From contig CACOWD010000006.1 of assembly GCA_902630915.1 (NCBI GenBank), positions 1 through 38,382 of the forward strand: 38,382 nt of DNA, written 5' to 3'. Source of the stretch: an uncultured Pelagibacteraceae bacterium. Its GTDB lineage: Bacteria; Pseudomonadota; Alphaproteobacteria; Pelagibacterales; Pelagibacteraceae. This document shows positions 25,719 to 35,418 of this stretch, one piece after another (position 1 is the stretch's first letter; each line of letters starts with the position of its first letter). The notes beneath the pieces are model-generated. The model had not been told where the DNA came from and made no database searches. It saw nothing but the letters and a program-made list of their open reading frames with translations. A program made the translations under genes and the position numbers.

Positions 25719-25757
25719 AAAAAAAACCTTAAACGCAAAATAAATAAGGTTTTTTTT
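25719..25757 (+). promoter_or_regulatory. Terminator-like inverted repeat in the leader of the polyamine operon
   Basis: A8CCTTA (25719-25731) and TAAGGT8 (25745-25757) form a perfect 13-base inverted repeat with a 13-base loop and end in a run of eight T, so read on the plus strand it has the form of an intrinsic terminator. The arms are symmetrical, so the minus strand has the same form. It lies between divergent regA and the decarboxylase gene, where no upstream gene ends on either strand. An attenuator for the polyamine operon is one reading; insulation of the two promoters is another. Confidence 0.5.
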
Positions 25758-25808
25758 ATTAAATTTTTTAAAAAATCTTTGTGTAATTTAACGCGAGGGA
25801 CACATGAA

Positions 25809-26990
25809 ATGGGAAAATTTAAAACTGTTAACGAATTAGTTAACACATTACAACCAGATTATCCCGTATACTGCATACGGCTAAACGAGATTAAAAAATC
25901 CGTAAAATTTTTTAAAGAGAATTTTCCAGGAAAAATACTCTATGCGGTAAAAACTAATCCAAACGAGAAAATTATTAAACAAATTATTAATAACGGCATC
26001 AATGAATTTGATGTTGCATCTCTAAATGAAATTAAGCTTATTAAAAAAATTAAATCAGATGCTAAATTACACTTCATGCACACGATTAAAAGTAAAGATA
26101 GTATTTCATCAGCTTACTTTGATTACGGTGTCAGAAGTTTCTCTCTGGATAGTAAAGATGAATTAAGAAAGATTTTGGATGCAACTAAACAAGCAAAAGA
26201 TTTAGAGTTATTTGTTCGAATTGCAATTTCAAATGAACATGCAGAAATAGATTTATCTAGAAAATTTGGTGTTCTTCCTTCTGAAGCTTTGGGATTAGTG
26301 AGATTATGTAAAGATAATTCAAAAAAACTTGGAATAAGTTTTCATGTAGGATCTCAGTGCATGCATAAAATTTCTTACTCTAAGGGTATACGTGAAATAG
26401 GAAATATAATTAAAAAGACAAAGATAGTTCCAGACAAAATCAATGTCGGTGGTGGTTTCCCTTCTATTTATCCAGATCTAAATCCTGAGCCGTTAATAAA
26501 TTATATGAATGAAATTAAAACGTCATTAAATAATTTAAAACTTAATAAATTGCCTGAAATAATATGTGAACCGGGAAGGTCTCTTGTAGCGGAAAGTGGA
26601 TCAACTATTGTAAAAGTTATTTTAAGAAAAAAAAATAACCTATATATCAATGATGGAACTTACGGATCTTTATTTGATGCAGGTGCTCCGAATTTTGTTT
26701 TGCCATCAAAAATGATTGCAGATGGAAGAGTTCAATCTAAAAAACTTACTGCTTTTAGTTTTTTTGGGCCTACTTGTGATGGGTTAGATTATATGAAAGG
26801 CCCTTTTTTGTTGCCAAATAATATTAAAGAAGGAGATTATATTGAGTTAGGCCAGCTAGGTGCTTACAGTCTAACCTTTAGAACAAACTTCAATGGTTTT
26901 TATTCAAATGAAATTCATGAATTAAGTGACAAACCAATTATATCTATGTACGATAATCTAAATGATAAAGTTGGTTCTTTAGTAGCTTAA
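25809..26990 (+). CDS. Type III PLP-dependent decarboxylase (ornithine/lysine decarboxylase)
   Basis: A 393-residue alanine-racemase-fold decarboxylase making putrescine or cadaverine. Lys48 in YAVKTNP binds PLP; HVGSQC, GGGFPSIYP and EPGRSLVAESG form the cofactor site, and GPTCDGLD carries the catalytic Cys supplied across the dimer. This is the eukaryotic-like ODC family rather than the large SpeC fold. ATG at 25809 with GCGAGGGA upstream is preferred over an in-frame TTG at 25779. The stop overlaps the next start (TAATG). Ornithine versus lysine preference is not settled by the residues I can read. Confidence 0.88.
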   Translation: MGKFKTVNELVNTLQPDYPVYCIRLNEIKKSVKFFKENFPGKILYAVKTNPNEKIIKQIINNGINEFDVASLNEIKLIKKIKSDAKLHFMHTIKSKDSISSAYFDYGVRSFSLDSKDELRKILDATKQAKDLELFVRIAISNEHAEIDLSRKFGVLPSEALGLVRLCKDNSKKLGISFHVGSQCMHKISYSKGIREIGNIIKKTKIVPDKINVGGGFPSIYPDLNPEPLINYMNEIKTSLNNLKLNKLPEIICEPGRSLVAESGSTIVKVILRKKNNLYINDGTYGSLFDAGAPNFVLPSKMIADGRVQSKKLTAFSFFGPTCDGLDYMKGPFLLPNNIKEGDYIELGQLGAYSLTFRTNFNGFYSNEIHELSDKPIISMYDNLNDKVGSLVA

Positions 26991-28039
26991 TGAATAAAAA
27001 GATTAGTCCTAATATTGGGCATAATAAAAAATCTCTACTTAACTCACCTGTCGAGCACATCGATATCAAGTCTTTTGATTCTCGTAAGATCATTGATGGT
27101 ATGAGCAAAATGTCTTTCACTTCTAGAGATACAGCCAGAGCGGCATCTATTTATAATGAAATGCTTGCAGATAAAGATTGTGCAATTTTTTTAACCTTAG
27201 CAGGATCTACTTCAGCAGGCGGGTGTATGGATTTATACAGAGATTTGGTAAAACATAATATGGTCGATGCAATAGTGGCTACAGGGGCTTCTATTATTGA
27301 TATGGATTTTCTTGAAGCTTTAGGCTTCAAACATTATCAAGGATCTCAATTTCAAGATGACACTGAGTTAAGAAATAACTATATAGATAGAATCTATGAT
27401 ACCTATATAGATGAGGAGGAACTTCAAGCTTGTGATCAAACTATTTGTGATATTGCTAATACATTAAAACCAAAAACTTATACCTCAAGAGAATTCATTC
27501 TAGAGTTAGGAAAATATCTCAAAACTAATGCTAAAAAAAAGGGTTCTTTGATAGAGACTGCATACGATAACGATGTTCCAATATTTTGCCCAGCTTTTAC
27601 TGATAGCTCTGCAGGTTTTGGGCTCGTAATGCATCAAGAAAAAAATCCAGATAAACATATTACAATAGACTCTATAAGGGAATTTAGGGAATTAACTGAA
27701 ATTAAACTTCAATCAAAACAATCAGGACTGCTGATGATTGGAGGAGGTGTGCCTAAAAACTTTATTCAAGATACAGTAGTTTGTGCAGAGTTATTAGGTA
27801 AAAAAGTTGATATGCATAAATATGCTATACAAATAACCGTTGCCGATACTAGAGATGGTGCTTGCAGTAGCTCTACATTAAAAGAGGCTAGCTCATGGGG
27901 TAAAGTAGACATTACAAAAGAGCAAATGGTATTTGCTGAAGCCACAAGTGTATTGCCGTTAATTGCAAGTGATGCATACCACAGAGCAAATTGGAAAAAG
28001 AGATTAAAAAGGAATTTTTCACAAATTTTTAGTTCTTAA
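26990..28039 (+). CDS. Deoxyhypusine-synthase-like protein, probable homospermidine synthase
   Basis: A 349-residue NAD-dependent enzyme of the deoxyhypusine synthase family. TLAGSTSAGGC, VATGASIIDMDF, CPAFTDSSAGFG and GGGVPKNFI line the NAD/spermidine site, and Lys305 in SSWGK matches the catalytic lysine of human DHS (SWGK). Bacteria lack the eIF5A target, so bacterial members are thought to transfer the aminobutyl group of spermidine or putrescine to another amine, giving homospermidine. Position between a decarboxylase and an agmatinase-like gene strongly supports polyamine synthesis. The exact acceptor is unknown. Confidence 0.85.
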   Translation: MNKKISPNIGHNKKSLLNSPVEHIDIKSFDSRKIIDGMSKMSFTSRDTARAASIYNEMLADKDCAIFLTLAGSTSAGGCMDLYRDLVKHNMVDAIVATGASIIDMDFLEALGFKHYQGSQFQDDTELRNNYIDRIYDTYIDEEELQACDQTICDIANTLKPKTYTSREFILELGKYLKTNAKKKGSLIETAYDNDVPIFCPAFTDSSAGFGLVMHQEKNPDKHITIDSIREFRELTEIKLQSKQSGLLMIGGGVPKNFIQDTVVCAELLGKKVDMHKYAIQITVADTRDGACSSSTLKEASSWGKVDITKEQMVFAEATSVLPLIASDAYHRANWKKRLKRNFSQIFSS

Positions 28040-28921
28040 ATGAATTACTTGGACCAGAAAAAAGGTTTTTTGGGATTTGATGCAAATCATAAATCTAAGT
28101 CGAAAGTAATTGTAGTGCCGTTTGGTTTAGAAAAAACAGTGAGCTATGGTAGTGGAACTAAGAATGGACCAAAAGAAATAATAAAAGCCTCTCATCAAGT
28201 TGAGTTATTTGATGAAGAATTAAACAAAGAGCCATACAAAGAGATCGGTATTAAAACTTTAAAACCCTTTAAGATAAAGAGTAAATTAAATGATGCTTTA
28301 AACCAATTGTCAGAAATTAATGAAAAAATACTCTCTGAGGAAAAATTTCCATTAATTTTAGGAGGCGAACACTCTATTACTCCAGGGTCTATAAAACCGT
28401 TTACTAAAAGACATAAAGAATTAATCCTTTTACATTTTGATGCTCATGCTGATCTAAGAGAAAGCTATCAAGGAGAAAAATTTTCTCATGCTTCTGCAAT
28501 TAAAAGGTGTCTTGATTTTAATAACTTAAAAGTAGTGTCTTTTGGCATAAGAAATCTTTCAAAATCTGAAATGGATTTTTATAATAATAACAAAGATAGA
28601 ATTGAAATTTTTTGGGCTAAAGATAAAAAAAAGTGGGATCTTGAAAAAATTAACAATTTATTTAAAAACAAGAATGTTTATATAACTTTCGATGTGGATA
28701 GTTTTGATGCAAGTATTATGCCAGCAACTGGAACTCCAGAACCAGGCGGATTATTTTGGGATGAGGTTTTGGAGATAATAAAGAAAGTCTGTCGAATATC
28801 AAATATAGTTGGTGCAGACATTAATGAACTTGCTCCAATAAAAAAATTCGATTCATATAACTTTTTAGTAGCTAAATTAGTTTATAAAATCCTTGCGTAT
28901 TCTTTTGAATTTAAACGTTAA
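28040..28921 (+). CDS. speB: Agmatinase-family ureohydrolase
   Basis: A 293-residue binuclear manganese hydrolase. Metal ligands appear in GGEHS, HFDAHADLR and TFDVDSFD; the TGTPEPGG loop closes the active site. Agmatinase releases urea from agmatine to give putrescine. No arginine decarboxylase of the biosynthetic type is adjacent, so the guanidino substrate could be agmatine from elsewhere in the cell or a related compound. Its ATG directly follows the TAA of the DHS-like gene, so the three genes are one operon. Its end overlaps regB by 11 bases. The family is secure; the substrate is inferred. Confidence 0.87.
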   Translation: MNYLDQKKGFLGFDANHKSKSKVIVVPFGLEKTVSYGSGTKNGPKEIIKASHQVELFDEELNKEPYKEIGIKTLKPFKIKSKLNDALNQLSEINEKILSEEKFPLILGGEHSITPGSIKPFTKRHKELILLHFDAHADLRESYQGEKFSHASAIKRCLDFNNLKVVSFGIRNLSKSEMDFYNNNKDRIEIFWAKDKKKWDLEKINNLFKNKNVYITFDVDSFDASIMPATGTPEPGGLFWDEVLEIIKKVCRISNIVGADINELAPIKKFDSYNFLVAKLVYKILAYSFEFKR

Positions 28922-30197
28922 ATAAAATATTTTTGGGCGACCAGCTAATGACTACTGAAGCGCCACCTAAATTTTTATCATCTTTAAACAATAGTTTAGC
29001 ATTTTTTCTCTCCAATAAAGTTTTCCCTAGGAAAGTTCCAAGCCCTAAGCCTGAGTTTGAATTTAATTCTAATGATCTTGATTTTATATAAGGTTCTCCC
29101 AATTGATCAATAATATCTCTAGGAAATCCTGGCCCATCATCATTTACAATAATTTTAATTTCTTGCTCATCGCTCACAAGAAAAACATTAACTTTACTTT
29201 TTGAAAATTTAATTGCATTACCTATAAAATTTCTTAATCCGTAAATCATTTCTGCTGACCTCTGGATATCAATTTTATTTTTATCACCATCAGAAACTAA
29301 ATTAATTTCTTTAGAAGAAGTTTCTTTAAAAGAATTTATAATTTCTTCAAGTAAATCCTCTAATTTAGTCGAACTAAAAAATTTATCTTCTTCTATCTGC
29401 TTTTTTGAAATTCTTTTCAAAATTTCGCTACATCTTTTAGATTGACTAATTAATAAATCGATATCTTTTGAAAGTTCACTATTATTTCCTATTTCTTTTT
29501 TCAATTCTTTTGCAACTACACTTATTGTAGCTAAAGGAGTTCCAAGCGAATGAGCTGCTGCCGCTGCTTGGCCTCCCAAGGACTCTAATTCATATTCTTT
29601 ATAGATTACTTCTTGAAGTTTTTTGAAAGCTTTTTCTGTTTTCTTTTTTTCTCCTGCAAATCTAATTCCAAAATAACTTAAAAATATCAAACCAATCAAA
29701 ATAGAAATTATTATACCGATCTTATAAAAATTTGGAAAACTTAATATTATGTCCTCGCCTGGAAGGGGTAAATGAAAAAATGAAATTGATAATAAAAGTA
29801 TTGACGTAATTAAACCTAAAATAATCGTGGTCCCCATGCTTAAAAATGTTGACGAGACTATAGCTGGAATTACTAATAAAAATGAGAAAGGATTAAATAT
29901 TCCTCCTGTTAAATAAAGAAGGGCGCTTAACTGTATCAAGTCGTACAATAGAAAAGGGGCTGCATAGAAATCTTTAAGTTGATTGATTTTAACACCAAAT
30001 TGAAGATACAAATTTGTAGCTAAACCAAATGAAATAATTAGATAACTCTCTACGATCGGAAATGGCAGATTCAAATAATAATAAACAATACCTATTGCTA
30101 AAAACTGGCCAAAAATAGCTATATATCTTAAAATTGTTAGAGTATTTTTATCTAAATTTAAGTTCTCTTTTGTACGGAAAAGAGTAGAAAAATTCAT
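28911..30197 (-). CDS. regB: Redox sensor histidine kinase RegB (PrrB/ActS)
   Basis: A 428-residue kinase with six predicted transmembrane helices (about 20-185). The quinone-sensing motif appears as GGIFNPF (residues 98-104). LGGQAAAAAHSLGTPLATI carries the phosphorylated His216, and Cys256 in SKRCSEIL matches the redox-active cysteine of RegB (Cys265 in Rhodobacter). The ATPase domain follows, with DDGPGFP and SGLGLGTF. The residue after His216 is Ser where many kinases have Glu. The gene starts 5 bases behind gyrB, so the two are probably co-transcribed, while regA lies apart. Confidence 0.93.
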   Translation of the reverse strand: MNFSTLFRTKENLNLDKNTLTILRYIAIFGQFLAIGIVYYYLNLPFPIVESYLIISFGLATNLYLQFGVKINQLKDFYAAPFLLYDLIQLSALLYLTGGIFNPFSFLLVIPAIVSSTFLSMGTTIILGLITSILLLSISFFHLPLPGEDIILSFPNFYKIGIIISILIGLIFLSYFGIRFAGEKKKTEKAFKKLQEVIYKEYELESLGGQAAAAAHSLGTPLATISVVAKELKKEIGNNSELSKDIDLLISQSKRCSEILKRISKKQIEEDKFFSSTKLEDLLEEIINSFKETSSKEINLVSDGDKNKIDIQRSAEMIYGLRNFIGNAIKFSKSKVNVFLVSDEQEIKIIVNDDGPGFPRDIIDQLGEPYIKSRSLELNSNSGLGLGTFLGKTLLERKNAKLLFKDDKNLGGASVVISWSPKNILFNV

Positions 30198-30202
30198 TAT
30201 TT

Positions 30203-32269
<2,067 letters not shown>

Positions 32270-32373
32270 TTATAAGGATTAACTAATATACCATTTTTTT
32301 GATACAAGATAAAATGCTTCGGTTTCTTGAAGCCCTAGAATTATCCAATAGCAACAGTTTTAAGAGCAAAATT

Positions 32374-32408
32374 AAAAAAAAATCTAATTTTACCTAAAGT
32401 TAGATTTT
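32374..32408 (-). terminator. Intrinsic terminator after dnaN
   Basis: On the minus strand AAATCTAA and TTAGATTT form a stem with a 12-base loop that can pair further inside, followed by a run of nine T (A9 at 32374-32382 on the plus strand). The left arm includes the last sense codon and the stop of dnaN. It would end the dnaA-dnaN transcript and isolate gyrB. Confidence 0.8.
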
Positions 32409-33515
32409 CATTGGCATTATTACATAATAACTATTCTTATCAGAAATATCTTCTATTAATACAGGCGAGACAGAATCTTTTAAATTTATTTTTAATTTTT
32501 TATCCTCCACTTCAGAAGCAATATCTATTAAATATTTTGAATTAAAACTAATGTTTAAATTTTCTGAATTAAAATCTGCTTTTATAATTTCATTTCCCTC
32601 TCCTGAATTTGCGCTATTAACGGAAAGTTGAACATTGTCTTTGTTAATAACTAATTTTACTCCCTCTTTTCCATCTAAAGATACGCTAGCTACTCTCTCT
32701 ATTGAACTGATAAAGTCTTTTGATGAAACTGTTAAAACTTTATCATTTTTTATAGGGACAACTTTTTTATAATCCGGAAATTTACCGTCTATAACTTTAG
32801 ATATTAATTTCATTTTACCTATCGAAAATCTAATCTTATTTTCACTAGTTTGAATAATTAGTTGATCACTGTTCTCAGCTAATAAAGAGCATAATTGAAA
32901 CACTGTTTTTCTTGGAAGAATTAAGGAAGAAAAGTTATCTATCTTATCTACTTCTAAACTACTTGAGGATAATCTATGACTGTCAGTCGCTACTCCAGTC
33001 AAAAAATTTCTACCATGGGCCTCTGTTAAATGTATAAAAATACCATTTAGGTAATGTCTTGTGTCGTCATTAGAAATTGAAATTCTTGTTTTATTTAAAA
33101 GTTTTAAAAATTTCTCATTATCTATAAGTATCTCTTGTCCTTCAAATTCATCTGCAAAAGTAGGAAAGTTATCAGTAGGCAAACATAACAAATTGAAGTC
33201 TGAATTTTCACTTTTAAGGCTTAATTTGTTTTCTGACTTTAAATCAAAATTAAGTTCTGAGTTTGAAGAAATTTTTCTTAATATATCATAAAGTATAGCT
33301 GCTGAAGTTGTGGTACTACCTTCATTTAAGACTTTTACATCTGTTATCTCATCATAAAATATTATGTCTAAGTCTGTCGCTATTATTGAAAGTTTCTTGT
33401 TTTTAAGTTGCATTAAAACATTCGAGAGAATAGGTAGAGTATTTTTCTTTTCAACTACGCCTTGGACAAAATTTAATGATTTTAATAAAGTATCTCTTTT
33501 AATTACAAATTGCAT
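32400..33515 (-). CDS. dnaN: DNA polymerase III subunit beta (sliding clamp)
   Basis: A 371-residue clamp protein that encircles DNA and tethers the replicative polymerase. The three repeated domains span about 1-125, 126-245 and 246-371. FVQGVVEKKNTLPILSNVL near the N-terminus, GVATDSHRL in the middle, IDGKFPDYKKVVP, and YYVIMPMKI at the end are conserved. The start lies 3 bases behind dnaA, so both share a transcript, and an intrinsic terminator overlaps the stop codon. Confidence 0.97.
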   Translation of the reverse strand: MQFVIKRDTLLKSLNFVQGVVEKKNTLPILSNVLMQLKNKKLSIIATDLDIIFYDEITDVKVLNEGSTTTSAAILYDILRKISSNSELNFDLKSENKLSLKSENSDFNLLCLPTDNFPTFADEFEGQEILIDNEKFLKLLNKTRISISNDDTRHYLNGIFIHLTEAHGRNFLTGVATDSHRLSSSSLEVDKIDNFSSLILPRKTVFQLCSLLAENSDQLIIQTSENKIRFSIGKMKLISKVIDGKFPDYKKVVPIKNDKVLTVSSKDFISSIERVASVSLDGKEGVKLVINKDNVQLSVNSANSGEGNEIIKADFNSENLNISFNSKYLIDIASEVEDKKLKINLKDSVSPVLIEDISDKNSYYVIMPMKI

Positions 33516-33518
33516 GTC

Positions 33519-34907
33519 TTACTGTTCTAACAAAAGACTTTTTATCTGATTAATATTTTTTTTCATTTCGTCGTCTTGCTCTGAGAGTCTAGTGATGGTT
33601 TTTACAGCATGTATTACTGTAGTATGATCACGATTCGCAAATCTTCTACCAATTTCTGGTAAAGATCTTGTTGTTAATTTTTTTGCTAAATACATAGCTA
33701 CTTGTCTAGGTCTAGCTAAAGGGCGCGATCTCCTTTGCGAAAGCATTTCGCTTAGAGCAATATTATAATAATTAGAAACTACATTTTGAATTTTATCTAC
33801 TGTAATGACTCTTATTTGATTAAAAGCATCTTTTAAAATGTTCTTGCAATCACTTATATTGAGGATTTTATTGTGCACTCTACTAAAAGCTATAACTCGA
33901 TTCAAAACTCCTATTAATTCCCTAATGTTAGTTTTACTTTCACTAGCTATATAGCTAATTACTTCTTCATTTAAATTTATATTTTCTTTAAATTGACTTT
34001 GAATTTCATCAATCTTTTTTTTGATAATTTTAATCTTTAGATCTAGGTCAGGAGTCTCAATATCAACTACCAGCCCACCGGCAAGTCTTGATTTAATTCT
34101 CTCCTGAATTCTCTCAAGTTTCATCGGGGATCTATCAGATGATATGATAATTTGAGAGCCTTTGTCCATTAGGCTGTTAAATGTGTGAAAAAACTCTTCT
34201 TGTAAACTCTCTTTTCCGCTAATAAATTGAATATCATCAATAATAAATACAGAAGATTTTCTAAAAAAATCTTTAAAATTGACCATATCATTTTTTTTAA
34301 TTGATTTAATAAAGTGATACATAAATCTTTCGGCAGATATAAACATAACGTTATTTTCATTTTGTAATGCTAAGCCTATGGCATTTAATAGGTGAGTTTT
34401 TCCCAAACCAACTCCACCACAAACATATAACGGATTATAACGTGATAATTGCTCACACACTTTTTTTGAATAAGATAATGCAATTTCATTACTGCTGCCT
34501 TGGATAAAATTATTGAAATTTAAATTAGGGTTTAGTCTATTATAATTAAGTATTGAGTCCTTAATTTCGGTAACTTTGTTGAGCTCATTAATTTTGATTA
34601 TCTCTTGATTTTGCTTAGTTTCTTCAATTATTTTAAATTCTATTCGATTTAGACTTAGTTTAAAGCTTTTTACCTGCTCTAAAATTTTATCTAAATATCT
34701 TGATACAATCCAATCTCTAAAAAATCTTGTGGGAACGCCTAGCACTAAAAAATCGTTGTATTCTTTAATTAAAGAAATTTTTTGCAACCAACTATTGTAT
34801 ATTTCGCTACCAAATGTTTTTTTAAATGAGTCTTGAATTTCTTTCCAATCTAATGTTTTTTCTTCTTCTGAAACATAAACGTTTTGCTTTTTTATTATTT
34901 TATCCAT
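33519..34907 (-). CDS. dnaA: Chromosomal replication initiator DnaA
   Basis: A 462-residue initiator. Domain I (about 1-95) binds DnaB and partners; domain III has Walker A GGVGLGKTH and Walker B FIIDDIQF, and the arginine-finger region RIKSRLAGG. Domain IV has the DNA-binding signature RPRQVAMYLAKKLT and FANRDHTTVIHA. Length is normal. It lies between rpsT and dnaN. A 213-base AT-rich gap precedes it and may hold its promoter, and possibly part of the origin. Confidence 0.97.
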   Translation of the reverse strand: MDKIIKKQNVYVSEEEKTLDWKEIQDSFKKTFGSEIYNSWLQKISLIKEYNDFLVLGVPTRFFRDWIVSRYLDKILEQVKSFKLSLNRIEFKIIEETKQNQEIIKINELNKVTEIKDSILNYNRLNPNLNFNNFIQGSSNEIALSYSKKVCEQLSRYNPLYVCGGVGLGKTHLLNAIGLALQNENNVMFISAERFMYHFIKSIKKNDMVNFKDFFRKSSVFIIDDIQFISGKESLQEEFFHTFNSLMDKGSQIIISSDRSPMKLERIQERIKSRLAGGLVVDIETPDLDLKIKIIKKKIDEIQSQFKENINLNEEVISYIASESKTNIRELIGVLNRVIAFSRVHNKILNISDCKNILKDAFNQIRVITVDKIQNVVSNYYNIALSEMLSQRRSRPLARPRQVAMYLAKKLTTRSLPEIGRRFANRDHTTVIHAVKTITRLSEQDDEMKKNINQIKSLLLEQ

Positions 34908-35120
34908 GAAATTATTTACTTAGAGATTCTTTTAAATCCTCTTTTTAAGATTAATGCAACTATTCGCAGGTTGTAATTAAAAAAAAAAATTAAGATTGGT
35001 TGTAGAATAATCGTAGCGATGGAAAAAAAAAATAAATAATTTACAACTTAAATAAGAAACTATATTTAGTTTTTTAAATCAAAATGTAGATAAAAAAATA
35101 TTAACCTTGTAACGTGGTTA
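34908..35120. other. AT-rich gap between dnaA and rpsT; origin or promoter region possible
   Basis: The 213 bases contain several A/T runs (A10, A9 and T-rich tracts) and a single near-consensus DnaA box: TTATCTACA on the minus strand at 35085-35093, one mismatch from TTATCCACA. No cluster of boxes, 13-mer repeats or GATC/GANTC arrays is evident. Promoters for dnaA must be here. A full origin cannot be claimed. Confidence 0.3.
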
Positions 35121-35375
35121 TTAGCTGATTTTTTTTGAAACTCTTGAAATTTTTCTTGCTGCTGTTCTTTTGCTTATAATTTTTGTTTTAGCAACCTGCA
35201 TTAGAATTGATTGAAATTTTGAAAAATATTTTTTTGTTTTCTCTTTATCTTTGGATTTTAGCAATAATTCCATTTGTTTTATTGCGTTTTTGTATTTGCT
35301 TCTTCTAATTCTATTAATTTGAGTCTGTTTTTTTACTCGTCTTACTCTTCTAATCGCTGATTTTGTATTTGGCAT
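35121..35375 (-). CDS. rpsT: 30S ribosomal protein S20
   Basis: An 84-residue basic protein that binds the 5' domain of 16S rRNA. The start MPNTKSAIRRVRR and later RTAARKISR are characteristic; Lys and Arg make up over a third of the residues. Placement next to dnaA is common in alphaproteobacteria. The gene lies 43 bases behind mutM on the same strand and is followed by the AT-rich dnaA gap. Confidence 0.97.
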   Translation of the reverse strand: MPNTKSAIRRVRRVKKQTQINRIRRSKYKNAIKQMELLLKSKDKEKTKKYFSKFQSILMQVAKTKIISKRTAARKISRVSKKIS

Positions 35376-35418
35376 TTTTAAGATTATATATATGGAGGTA
35401 TTATCAGGGTCAACTTTA

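Noticed and set aside
25763..25776. Perfect palindrome ATTTTTTAAAAAAT as a transcription factor operator
   Set aside because: Made only of A and T in a very AT-rich genome, so chance occurrence is likely; kept only as part of the leader description.
25646..25846. Open frame extending RegA by 67 residues at its N-terminus
   Set aside because: The extension is low-complexity, covers the intergenic inverted repeat and overlaps the divergent decarboxylase start; RegA homologues begin at the later ATG.
32316..32333. GCTTC/GAAGC hairpin in the gyrB leader as an attenuator
   Set aside because: Five base pairs with an 8-base loop and no adjacent T run; too weak to claim beyond a mention.
32340..32350. 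TTATCCAAT as a DnaA box between dnaN and gyrB
   Set aside because: Two mismatches in the most conserved 3' part (ACA) and isolated.
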